Assembly (NCBI GenBank): GCA_030669205.1 | Contig: DAOVEB010000003.1 | Coordinates: 1 to 33,999, forward strand | Direction: 5' to 3' | DNA from: Candidatus Parvarchaeota archaeon | Lineage (GTDB): Archaea; Nanobdellota; Nanobdellia; JAFCGN01; DAOVEB01 | Length of the DNA stretch: 33,999 nucleotides | In this document: positions 6,750-13,384 of the stretch, one piece after another | Layout of the letters: the number at the start of each line of letters is the position of its first letter | How positions within the stretch are numbered: position 1 is the stretch's first letter | Translations under genes and position numbers: made by a program | Notes under the pieces: model-generated | Told to the model about the DNA's origin: nothing | The model's input: the letters and a program-made list of their open reading frames with translations, nothing else | The model's database searches: none

Positions 6750-7346
6750 TTAACTGTGTTTACTTCCTTTTATCTTTTTCGAGCAATACACCCAGAAACC
6801 ACCTGACCTGGCAACTACTTTACAGTTGCCGAATGCCTGCTTCATCCGCTCCATCAGCCTCTGCCCCGCTATCCTGTGGCGGGCGACCATGAAAAGCTTG
6901 CCATCCTGGTTGAGATGCTTAGGTGCCTGGTCCACAATCTGGAAACATACCTCCAGGCCTGCGCTGATTGGTGGATTCGAGGCGATCACGTCAAAGGAGC
7001 CGACCTTGCTGTAAAGGTCTGAGTTGGTCACCTTTGCAGTGACTCCTAGCTTCTTCGCATTCATGCGCGCCACCTTCAGAGCCCTCCTGTTCACGTCCGA
7101 CATTGTCACCTCTGCTCCAAGCTTTGCAGCAACCAGCCCGACAACCCCAATACCACACCCAAGGTCAAGGAATTTGCCACCAATGTCCATGTTTTTTATC
7201 AAAGCCAGGGTTCCCCTGTCGAGCTTCCTCCAAGAGAAGATTCCTGGCGCAGTATACAGTTCAAAGTCCATTCCGCGCAGATTGCCAACGCGGAGCAGGC
7301 CCAACCTGAACGGCGTTTCCTGTTTCTCAGAGAAGTAGTGGCTCAT
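6750..7346 (-). CDS. RsmC/MTS-like class I methyltransferase
   Basis: A 198-residue SAM-dependent methyltransferase. The N-terminus has the HYFSEKQ and ELYTAPGIFSWRKLD motifs (residues 3-44) of the RsmC/RlmG-type small domain. SAM motif I is FLDLGCGIGVVG (59-70), the acidic loop is SDVNRRAL, and the catalytic SNPPI is at residues 123-127, indicating methylation of an exocyclic amine, most likely of guanine in rRNA. The exact target cannot be read. The start overlaps the previous gene's stop (ATGA). Confidence 0.85.
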   Translation of the reverse strand: MSHYFSEKQETPFRLGLLRVGNLRGMDFELYTAPGIFSWRKLDRGTLALIKNMDIGGKFLDLGCGIGVVGLVAAKLGAEVTMSDVNRRALKVARMNAKKLGVTAKVTNSDLYSKVGSFDVIASNPPISAGLEVCFQIVDQAPKHLNQDGKLFMVARHRIAGQRLMERMKQAFGNCKVVARSGGFWVYCSKKIKGSKHS

Positions 7347-7999
7347 TTTTCTATAAAAGGTATTATCATAATCAGTGAGCCTATGAGGACGCCGACTGAA
7401 CCAAGTGCAGGCACCCCATAAAGCGTGTGCAGGAAGACATCTACTATCTCTGCTGAGAGCAGCATGACCAGAAGGCCAGCTATGAAGAGAACCATCTGCT
7501 TTTTGAGTTTGCCCGAAAGCTTTTTGAAAAGTGTGACAAGGTTGTACGTTGCATAGACCACTGGAACCGCACCCATCCCGCCGAAGAGTAGGATGAACCC
7601 CACGTCGTACCTGCTTGAAAAGCCGTCTGCTGTGTATACGACCTCAGGGGTGAACGCCAGGATGAGTGGTATTGTTATGATGGGGACCAGCGATATGGCT
7701 ATGCCAAGGTCGCTGAGCTTTCCATAGGTCAGATTCACCGAAAAAAGGGAGATGGAAACTGCGGCACCTATAACGCAGAGCAGCACAGCTACAAGCAAAA
7801 ATCTTGCAGTTACGTCCATCCCAATTGGTAAGACAGTCATTACCAGTTCAAGCAGGTTCCACAGGCTCGCGAACATTATGCCGACTGTGAAGAACTGCTT
7901 TGTCCTGTCCCTAGCCCTTGAAATCATCAGAAAGAAGAGGGACGCGCTTGCAAGGGTCGCGAGAAGCCTTGTATAGAAGACCAGTACCGTCTCAAACAC
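7343..7999 (-). CDS. Seven-helix membrane protein, sensor-like (7TM histidine-kinase N-terminal type)
   Basis: A 218-residue protein made of seven hydrophobic helices (roughly residues 4-27, 37-58, 64-90, 97-118, 131-156, 167-193 and 198-215) with almost no soluble part. Size and topology resemble the 7TM region found at the N-terminus of some archaeal histidine kinases, but no kinase domain follows, so this would be a stand-alone receptor or membrane anchor. The family assignment is by architecture only. The GTG start overlaps the stop of the upstream winged-helix gene, and it sits in the KaiC-like cluster, which suggests it senses or anchors for that module. Confidence 0.6.
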   Translation of the reverse strand: MFETVLVFYTRLLATLASASLFFLMISRARDRTKQFFTVGIMFASLWNLLELVMTVLPIGMDVTARFLLVAVLLCVIGAAVSISLFSVNLTYGKLSDLGIAISLVPIITIPLILAFTPEVVYTADGFSSRYDVGFILLFGGMGAVPVVYATYNLVTLFKKLSGKLKKQMVLFIAGLLVMLLSAEIVDVFLHTLYGVPALGSVGVLIGSLIMIIPFIEK

Positions 8000-8231
8000 C
8001 CGCCATAGCTATCACGGTTTTTCCACCCATATTTTGGGAGTTCAGTATCCCCAGGCGAACGAGGTCGAATATGCATCTTTCGACGTTCGTTTTTTTCAGG
8101 CCTAGACGCAACGAAATGCCGTTTACGTCGTCCATGACACCTGGATTTCTGCGGAAAAAGTGAAGTATCTCCATGTGGGTCAAGGTCACCTCTAATCCAG
8201 ATGACATTAGTTTTTTCACTGCGTCAACCAT
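7992..8231 (-). CDS. Small winged-helix protein (paralogue A of the KaiC cluster)
   Basis: A 79-residue predicted winged-helix domain: helix with LTHMEILHFFRRNPGVMDDV (residues 17-36), recognition helix around LGLKKTNVERCIFDLVRLGI, and a short wing (MGGKTVIAM). It aligns along its whole length with the domain encoded just upstream of the KaiC gene, which has LIHLELLYFFRNNPSIMDTV in the same place. There is no other domain. DNA binding or protein interaction are both possible. It is encoded 15 nt after the KaiC-like gene and overlaps the membrane protein gene. Confidence 0.65.
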   Translation of the reverse strand: MVDAVKKLMSSGLEVTLTHMEILHFFRRNPGVMDDVNGISLRLGLKKTNVERCIFDLVRLGILNSQNMGGKTVIAMAGV

Positions 8232-8246
8232 TTTGGATACTCGGAC

Positions 8247-9023
8247 TTACTTGTTGAAAAATTTGTCCACTTCCTTGCGGACGGACTTGAACGCAGAGCC
8301 CCCCATAATGTTTTCATAGTCCTTGAATGGCAGTTCAACCTCCATACCCTTTGAAGTCACCTGTAACTCCCTTATCGACTTGTCATGGTTGCTACCCCTC
8401 AGTTTTATTATTGTAATTGACTTCTTGAGCTCTGACCCTATCTCAACATACCTCAGGAGTATTATTGAATCGACAAGGAAACCAAGTCCAAAGTTGGAGA
8501 TGGACAGTTCGCCACCTCTGAGTTCTGGCAGTTCGTGGGTGAAAAGCGCTGTTATTCCCTTTGCCTTGAAGTAGTTGATTAAAGAGTAAATCTCCTTACG
8601 TAGGTTTATGGGCTCGTTTATCAGTGATTTGAAGAGCGTTATGCTGTCTATTAAAACCCTCTTCACTTCCATCTCTTTGATTACTTCGTCAAGTCTGTTC
8701 TTGTAGATTCTCATCTGTTGCAGAACAAAAGGTGATGTGGCCATGACCTTTACCCTGTTCTTCTCCTCCAGGCCGCGCAAGTCCCATCCGAACTCCGATG
8801 CATCTCTGTATATCTGGTCTGGCAGCTCTTCAAATGTGACTATAAGACCATTTTCATTGTACTTAGTGGCTCCGTTGTAGATGAACTGGAGACCTAGTGT
8901 GGTCTTGCCAGTACCAGGGCTGCCGGCTACCAAAGTCACTGTTCCACGTATGAGCCCGCCATTCAGCATCTTGTCGAGCCCGACAATGCCGGTCTTGGTC
9001 CTACTTCTTGTCTTTTTTGGCAA
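8247..9023 (-). CDS. KaiC-like (RecA-superfamily) single-domain ATPase
   Basis: The protein has TGIVGLDKMLNGGLIRGTVT, the usual KaiC-domain entry, then Walker A GSPGTGKTT (about residues 34-42), paired catalytic glutamates in TFEELP (about 65-66), and Walker B VLIDSIT (Asp about 126). Near the C-terminus IIKLRGSNHDKSIRE is the KaiC-type arginine-containing motif. With a single KaiC domain of about 258 residues it belongs to the archaeal KaiC-like group, proposed in the literature to act as signal-transduction hubs. I prefer the TTG at 9023, since GGAGG lies about 9 nt upstream; TTG at 9029 is an alternative. The start overlaps the upstream winged-helix gene. Confidence 0.88.
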   Translation of the reverse strand: MPKKTRSRTKTGIVGLDKMLNGGLIRGTVTLVAGSPGTGKTTLGLQFIYNGATKYNENGLIVTFEELPDQIYRDASEFGWDLRGLEEKNRVKVMATSPFVLQQMRIYKNRLDEVIKEMEVKRVLIDSITLFKSLINEPINLRKEIYSLINYFKAKGITALFTHELPELRGGELSISNFGLGFLVDSIILLRYVEIGSELKKSITIIKLRGSNHDKSIRELQVTSKGMEVELPFKDYENIMGGSAFKSVRKEVDKFFNK

Positions 9024-9345
9024 CCCCAATCCCCTCCGCCCTTTCCACTATCTCCTCTTTTGCAAGCGACAAAACCCTTCTCTTCTGCAGTTTACGGTCG
9101 ATTTCCCTGTTGTATATATATATTTTCATACCACTCACACTCTGTTCCTTCAGAACCTTCAGTTTGACAAAGTAGCCCATAGCATCGTCGATGTCGGCAG
9201 ATGACCTTCCAATCCTGGACGCTATGCCTCCAACTGTATCCATAATAGAAGGGTTGTTCCTGAAAAAGTACAGCAACTCCAGATGTATCAAGTCCCTTTT
9301 CATGCCTGTTTTTGTGACCATAACTAAAGTAGATACATTCTCCAT
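9001..9345 (-). CDS. Winged-helix protein (paralogue B of the KaiC cluster)
   Basis: Up to 114 residues: a winged-helix domain (LIHLELLYFFRNNPSIMDTV at about 20-39, then the RIGRSSADIDDAMGYFVKLK recognition region) followed by a charged C-terminal helix with a Lys-rich end. It is homologous to the smaller protein encoded after the KaiC gene. A TATA-like aaatataaata (about 9346-9356) lies directly at the annotated ATG, which would put transcription start near 9324 and favour the ATG at 9321. It is the first gene of the module and lies 13 nt after cbf5. Confidence 0.65.
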   Translation of the reverse strand: MENVSTLVMVTKTGMKRDLIHLELLYFFRNNPSIMDTVGGIASRIGRSSADIDDAMGYFVKLKVLKEQSVSGMKIYIYNREIDRKLQKRRVLSLAKEEIVERAEGIGVAKKDKK

Positions 9346-9358
9346 TATTTATATTTTT

Positions 9359-10324
9359 TCACCACATTCTTTGATATGTACCTGGTTTCATGATTACCCG
9401 CTCGAGCGTTGTTGCGACCCCCTGGTTTGAGGTGGAAATTGCTTCGGCCTCCATTGCGGCCCTCCCGACCGCTATTAATTCATTTGCAGGGGACATGATT
9501 GCGACAGTTGAGTTTTTGGAAATATCGTCGTGGAGCTTGGAGACCCCAGGCACCTTCAGCGTCGCACCATGACATATTGAATCAACAGTGGGTTCGGTCA
9601 CCCAGATATGTGGTAGATGGGCAACAGCAGCTTCGATGGGATGCACTACCGAACCCAAAACACCCCTTTTTCCTGTTTCTTTCCATCTGCTGTGAACTTC
9701 CCTGAGCTGTTGGAGCGTTACAATATCTGTCTTCTCGCTGAAGGGACCTGCCTTTGTTCTCCTCAACTCCTGCATGTGTGCACCCACACCGAGTTTTTTG
9801 CCTATGTCGTCGCAGAGCCTGCGTATGTACGTGCCTGCTTCGCAGCCAACGAAGAACAGGACATCCCTGCCGTCGACTTCCAGAGGTTTTATGTAGTATA
9901 CCTCACGCACCCTTTCCTGACGCTTCACATGGGAGCGAAGTGGAGGGAGCTGTAGGTTTTTGCCTACAAATGACCGCATGGCTGTAAGCAGCTTCCTTTC
10001 GTCGACATCCCTGTGCAGATGCATCAGGCACACGTACTCCTTGCCAGCTTTCAGCAGGAACCCGAGCACCTTTGTAGCCTCGCTCAACGCGACAGGCAGC
10101 ACACCGGTGACCTTTGGGTCGAGCGTTCCGCTGTGTCCCGCCTTTTTGACGCCCAGAATCTCCTTCACATAGTTGACAGTGTGCGTTGACGTCGGGCCGG
10201 ACGGCTTGTCCAGGTTGACAATTCCGTACTGGAGAAGCTCTTCACCGTCCCTGACGTGATAGGTGTAATCTATTTCCTTCACTTCGACTATACGCGGTCT
10301 GCGCCGCTCAAAAGGCAGCTTCAT
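9359..10324 (-). CDS. cbf5: Cbf5, H/ACA RNP pseudouridine synthase
   Basis: A 321-residue TruB-family enzyme. The N-terminal extension is followed by GIVNLDKPSGPTSTHTVNYV and the catalytic HSGTLDPKVTG loop (Asp69), then the conserved GTYIRRLCDDIG segment and a C-terminal PUA domain from about residue 240 (VKDS-equivalent region with ELIAVGRAAM). In archaea Cbf5 with Nop10, Gar1 and L7Ae uses H/ACA guide RNAs to make pseudouridines in rRNA; it can also modify tRNA position 55. A TATA-like taaaaatc box centred about 10352 sits 27 nt before the ATG, implying its own leaderless promoter. Confidence 0.95.
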   Translation of the reverse strand: MKLPFERRRPRIVEVKEIDYTYHVRDGEELLQYGIVNLDKPSGPTSTHTVNYVKEILGVKKAGHSGTLDPKVTGVLPVALSEATKVLGFLLKAGKEYVCLMHLHRDVDERKLLTAMRSFVGKNLQLPPLRSHVKRQERVREVYYIKPLEVDGRDVLFFVGCEAGTYIRRLCDDIGKKLGVGAHMQELRRTKAGPFSEKTDIVTLQQLREVHSRWKETGKRGVLGSVVHPIEAAVAHLPHIWVTEPTVDSICHGATLKVPGVSKLHDDISKNSTVAIMSPANELIAVGRAAMEAEAISTSNQGVATTLERVIMKPGTYQRMW

Positions 10325-10400
10325 GCAGATGCATCTTCAGAACACAGTTAAAAATCTATTTCTTGATATAAACTTTTATCTTATAATCCCAGAACTATTC

Positions 10401-10925
10401 TCACTTGGCCTTTGTGCTCTTCTTGGCTGTCGTCTTCTTCACTTTCTTGGTAGCCGCTTTCTTTTTTACAATCTTCTTTGACTTCTTCACAGTCTTCTTT
10501 TTGGCAGCAACCTTCTTCGGTTTTGGCTTGGCAGGTTTCTTCACCTTCTTTGCTGGAGTCTTTTTCTTTGCTGGTGCTTTCTTCTTGATGACTTTCTTCT
10601 TTGGTTTCAGCTTCTCCTTTGGCACCTTCTCCCTTGCTTTCAAGACCCGCTTCTTCACAGGTTTCTCCTTTGGAGGCTTTGGCTTGGTTTTTGGTGTGAG
10701 TTTGAACCCTGCCTCTTCCATCGCCTTGCGCACGGTTTCAGTTGTGGCGCGCTTTGCCACCTTGAGAACCGTACCAACCGGTTTCAAATGCCTGACATTG
10801 CACCTGCGTCTGCGCACATCACCGTCGACTATTACGAAGGTCGCGTCCTTCTTTTCAACAACCACGCAGAACCTTCCGGCTTCCCTTCCGACCGTTTTTT
10901 TGCACACCCTGCCAACGTCAAACAT
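10401..10925 (-). CDS. rpl14e: Ribosomal protein eL14 with long lysine-rich tail
   Basis: The first ~75 residues are archaeal eL14 (MFDVGRVCKKTVGREAGRF with a KOW-like core, then NVRHLKPVGTVLKV). The remaining ~95 residues are almost entirely Lys, Pro, Ala and Thr (KKK-APAKKKTPAKKVKKPA style repeats), like a histone H1 tail and far longer than the usual ~80-95 residue protein. A TTTAAA box centred at 10954 lies about 30 nt before the chosen ATG, excluding the longer frame to 10937. The tail may contact rRNA or DNA; this is an inference. Confidence 0.88.
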   Translation of the reverse strand: MFDVGRVCKKTVGREAGRFCVVVEKKDATFVIVDGDVRRRRCNVRHLKPVGTVLKVAKRATTETVRKAMEEAGFKLTPKTKPKPPKEKPVKKRVLKAREKVPKEKLKPKKKVIKKKAPAKKKTPAKKVKKPAKPKPKKVAAKKKTVKKSKKIVKKKAATKKVKKTTAKKSTKAK

Positions 10926-10948
10926 TGTAATCCTCAATTGGAACAGCG

Positions 10949-10960
10949 GTTTTTAAACCT
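10949..10960 (-). promoter_or_regulatory. TATA/BRE promoter of eL14
   Basis: On the minus strand aggtttaaaaac, with TTTAAA about 30 nt before the ATG. It is nearly identical in sequence and spacing to the boxes before rps13 and rpl3. Mapping was done by eye. Confidence 0.6.
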
Positions 10961-10963
10961 TTT

Positions 10964-11524
10964 CTATCTATCCTTTTTGTTTTCCGTCCAGTACTTCACT
11001 ATCCTCTCAACCAGCTCGCACTCCTGTTTTATTGTCAGGTATGAGGTGTCAATGATGAAGTTGTAGGGCCGCATATCTTCCAAGTAATCTATACCGTACA
11101 GCTTCTTGTATCTCTTCTTGTTTGACTCATCCCGTTCCTTATTGGTTCTCAGTGCCTCTTTGAACTGTTGTTTGTCGCGGCCACCGACTCTGGACGCCGC
11201 TATACGCGAGTCTACCTTGATGAAGAACGCGATGTCATAGTTGTCGACGAAGAAAGCAGAGATACGTCCTTGGGTGATGCAGTTTCCTTTCTTGGCCTCA
11301 GCTGCCATACGTCCATCTAACCTCTCGTCAAAACTGAGATCAGCTTCTGTGAGTTTATGCCAGCGTTGGAACTGTTTAGGCTCGTTGGAGTCATATCCAC
11401 TCTCGTCTGCCATTGTTCGGAAGATATCACCTGCTGATATAAACCGAAGGTTGAACTTCTCAGCTATATGCTTCCCTATTGTCGTCTTCCCAGAGCCACT
11501 CGGGCCGTCTATCACAACTATCAT
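10964..11524 (-). CDS. Cytidylate kinase paralogue (second copy)
   Basis: A 186-residue P-loop kinase: Walker A GPSGSGKTT (residues 7-15), the NMP-binding FISAGDIFRTMADESGY segment, KKGNCITQGRISAF, and a LID with RTNKERDESNKKRYKKLYGI. This matches archaeal CMP kinase, which phosphorylates CMP and dCMP, more than adenylate kinase. It is the downstream member of a tandem pair with the gene whose stop overlaps its ATG. In archaea a single cmk normally precedes eL14 and cbf5, as here. Divergence between copies (GRISAFFVDN against GWLAGHFVSK) suggests different substrate or partner use, which the sequence cannot settle. Confidence 0.78.
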   Translation of the reverse strand: MIVVIDGPSGSGKTTIGKHIAEKFNLRFISAGDIFRTMADESGYDSNEPKQFQRWHKLTEADLSFDERLDGRMAAEAKKGNCITQGRISAFFVDNYDIAFFIKVDSRIAASRVGGRDKQQFKEALRTNKERDESNKKRYKKLYGIDYLEDMRPYNFIIDTSYLTIKQECELVERIVKYWTENKKDR

Positions 11525-12063
11525 TGTATCACTTGGATTATGGTGTCCACTATTTTCTCAGTGTCTCTCTGCAAGAGGTTGGCAGTGTTTATGACAAAGT
11601 CGTAGCGAGAGACATCATTAGGGTTCACATTGTACTCACGCCTCACCCTCCGAAGAAAGGAACGCTCGCGCTCGATTGTGATGCGCAGGCTGTCTTTGAT
11701 TTTTTCGCGTTTTGCAATGCGCTCTGCAGCTATCTTAAGCGGAACGTTCAGAAATATCTTCACATCCGCCTTGCTTACAAAGTGGCCTGCAAGCCAGCCT
11801 TCAATGACACAGTTCCCTTTCTTTGCCTCAGCGACTATCTTCATGTCAACCTCTTTGTCTATCCGCCTGCTGAGTTCTGCATTCTTTTCAAGTTCCCTGT
11901 GAAAACGCAGGAACTCCTCACCTTTCGGCTCAAAGCCGTGCTCTTTTGCGATTTTGCGAAACATCTCACCTGCTGAAATGTATCTCAGTCTGTACTTTTC
12001 CGCGATGTGCTCTGCAAGCGAGGACTTTCCAGAACCAGGACGGCCTGAAATAATTATGAGCAT
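11521..12063 (-). CDS. cmk: Cytidylate kinase (first copy)
   Basis: A 180-residue P-loop kinase starting MLIIISGRPGSGKSSLAEHI (Walker A at residues 7-15), with YISAGEMFRKIAKEHGFEPK, KKGNCVIEGWLAG and a LID helix RITIERERSFLRRVRREYNV. The overall pattern is that of archaeal CMP kinase. The ATG at 12063 is preceded by a tttttattt box centred about 27 nt upstream, so the extra 24 residues of the open frame to 12135 are rejected. Its stop overlaps the start of the second copy in ATGA fashion. It is divergent from the Get3 gene. Confidence 0.83.
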   Translation of the reverse strand: MLIIISGRPGSGKSSLAEHIAEKYRLRYISAGEMFRKIAKEHGFEPKGEEFLRFHRELEKNAELSRRIDKEVDMKIVAEAKKGNCVIEGWLAGHFVSKADVKIFLNVPLKIAAERIAKREKIKDSLRITIERERSFLRRVRREYNVNPNDVSRYDFVINTANLLQRDTEKIVDTIIQVIQ

Positions 12064-12145
12064 ATAGTTTATAGCCACTACACAAATAAAAATCTTGGCA
12101 GATGATGAGAAAAGTATAATAAGATTGGGAGCCAATTAAAAACCG
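12064..12145. promoter_or_regulatory. Divergent promoters of cmk and the Get3/ArsA gene
   Basis: The minus-strand TATA-like tttttattt (12086-12094) is about 27 nt from the cmk ATG. The plus-strand agtataataag (about 12112-12122) is about 28 nt from the ATG at 12146. Both genes therefore appear to be transcribed from the first codon. Confidence 0.55.
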
Positions 12146-13321
12146 ATGCCAGCACGCGTTATCATATTCACAGGCAAGGGTGGAACTGGAAAAACCACAA
12201 GTGCAGCTGCCACAGCACTGCTCTGCGCGAGGAAGGGTTATAAAACCTTGGTTATGTCGAGCGACCCCGCCCATTCACTCGCAGACTCATTTGACATGCC
12301 CATTGGCGGCGAGGTCAAGAAACTTATGGACAACCTTTGGGGCGTTGAGATAGACGCACACACAGAGATGCACAAAGAGTGGGGTACAGCCATTGCTTAT
12401 GCAAGACAGCTTCTCTCTGTTCAGTACGACGATGCTCTTGCTGGAGAGATTATGGCGATTCCTGGAATCGACGAAGTTTTCACGCTCCTGAAGATAAAAA
12501 AGTTCATCAACGACTATGACGTCATAATCCTTGACACAGCACCCACTGGTCACACACTCCGGATGCTCGCCCTGCCAGAGGCAGTAGGTGGTGCCGGCCA
12601 GAAGCTGATAGGTCTTGAGAAAAAGGTCACCAAGGTGCTGAAGCCATTTGAGGATATGGTTGGCGTCCCTCTTCCTGAATCAAGCACGTTCGATGAGACC
12701 GAAAAACTCTACGTCAGACTCATGGAGGCCAAAAACTTGCTTGCTGGCAAGAACACGACTGTACGCATTGTTCTCAACCCGGAAATCATGTGTATACGGG
12801 AAACCGAGCGCGCGATGACATTTATGAACCTCTTTGGCTTCCACGTTGACAGCGTGATTCTCAACAAAGTCCTCCCTAAGGAAGTAAAGGACCCTTACTT
12901 CGACAAGTGGAAAAAGCTGCAGAAGAAATACATGAAAGAGGTGGAACTGTCGTTCAAACCACTCTCAATAATGAGCATACCTCTTATGGAGACAGAAGTT
13001 GTAGGGACAAAACTGCTCGGAGACGTTGCGCGCGAGCTCTACGGGAAGAAGGACCCCACCACTATCTTCACCTCTGAGAAGCCGTTTGACATCGGCAAAA
13101 GAAAGGGCAAGTTCTACATCAGAATCAAGTTGCCGTTCACTAAAAAGGAGGATATAGACATCGAGGCCGCTGATGACAGGCTGATAATCAAGGTTGGTTG
13201 GTACAAGCGTGTGCTCACGCTACCGGCAGTCGTGGTGCGCCAGTCTGTGAAGAAGGCAGAGCTCAAGAACGGCTACCTCACTATAGTCTTTGAAGGGAAA
13301 AAGAAAGAAAAAAAGAAGTGA
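12146..13321 (+). CDS. Get3/ArsA-family ATPase with C-terminal Hsp20-like domain
   Basis: A 391-residue SIMIBI ATPase. The deviant Walker A GKGGTGKTT (residues 10-18, signature Lys11) is followed by Switch I DPAHSLAD (41-48), Switch II LDTAPTGHTLRML (129-141), and the ILNKVLPKE nucleotide-base motif. From about residue 310 there is a beta-rich domain (GKFYIRIKLPFTKKEDIDIE, ADDRLIIKVGWYKR, ELKNGYLTIVFEGK) matching the Hsp20/alpha-crystallin-like domain of some archaeal and bacterial ArsA proteins. It lacks the CxxC of eukaryotic Get3. The family handles tail-anchored proteins or drives arsenite export; with no ars genes nearby, targeting is more likely. Confidence 0.87.
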   Translation: MPARVIIFTGKGGTGKTTSAAATALLCARKGYKTLVMSSDPAHSLADSFDMPIGGEVKKLMDNLWGVEIDAHTEMHKEWGTAIAYARQLLSVQYDDALAGEIMAIPGIDEVFTLLKIKKFINDYDVIILDTAPTGHTLRMLALPEAVGGAGQKLIGLEKKVTKVLKPFEDMVGVPLPESSTFDETEKLYVRLMEAKNLLAGKNTTVRIVLNPEIMCIRETERAMTFMNLFGFHVDSVILNKVLPKEVKDPYFDKWKKLQKKYMKEVELSFKPLSIMSIPLMETEVVGTKLLGDVARELYGKKDPTTIFTSEKPFDIGKRKGKFYIRIKLPFTKKEDIDIEAADDRLIIKVGWYKRVLTLPAVVVRQSVKKAELKNGYLTIVFEGKKKEKKK

Positions 13322-13340
13322 CTTCTGCGTTCACATCATC

Positions 13341-13349
13341 TTTATATAA
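13341..13349 (+). promoter_or_regulatory. Strong TATA-like box firing antisense into an orphan operon
   Basis: The string tttatataa lies between the convergent ends of the Get3 gene and the orphan operon. Spacing predicts transcription start near 13368-13374, from where RNA would run antisense to the last orphan gene. A 64-codon frame begins at 13374 but looks like a shadow of that gene. Confidence 0.4.
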
Positions 13350-13384
13350 CTGTCAACGAATGTTCCTGAGTGTATGTTTCAAGT

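Noticed and set aside
10405-10956. 183-codon Phe-rich frame on the plus strand
   Set aside because: It is the exact antisense of the lysine-rich eL14 tail (AAG/AAA codons read backwards as CTT/TTT). No promoter or family match.
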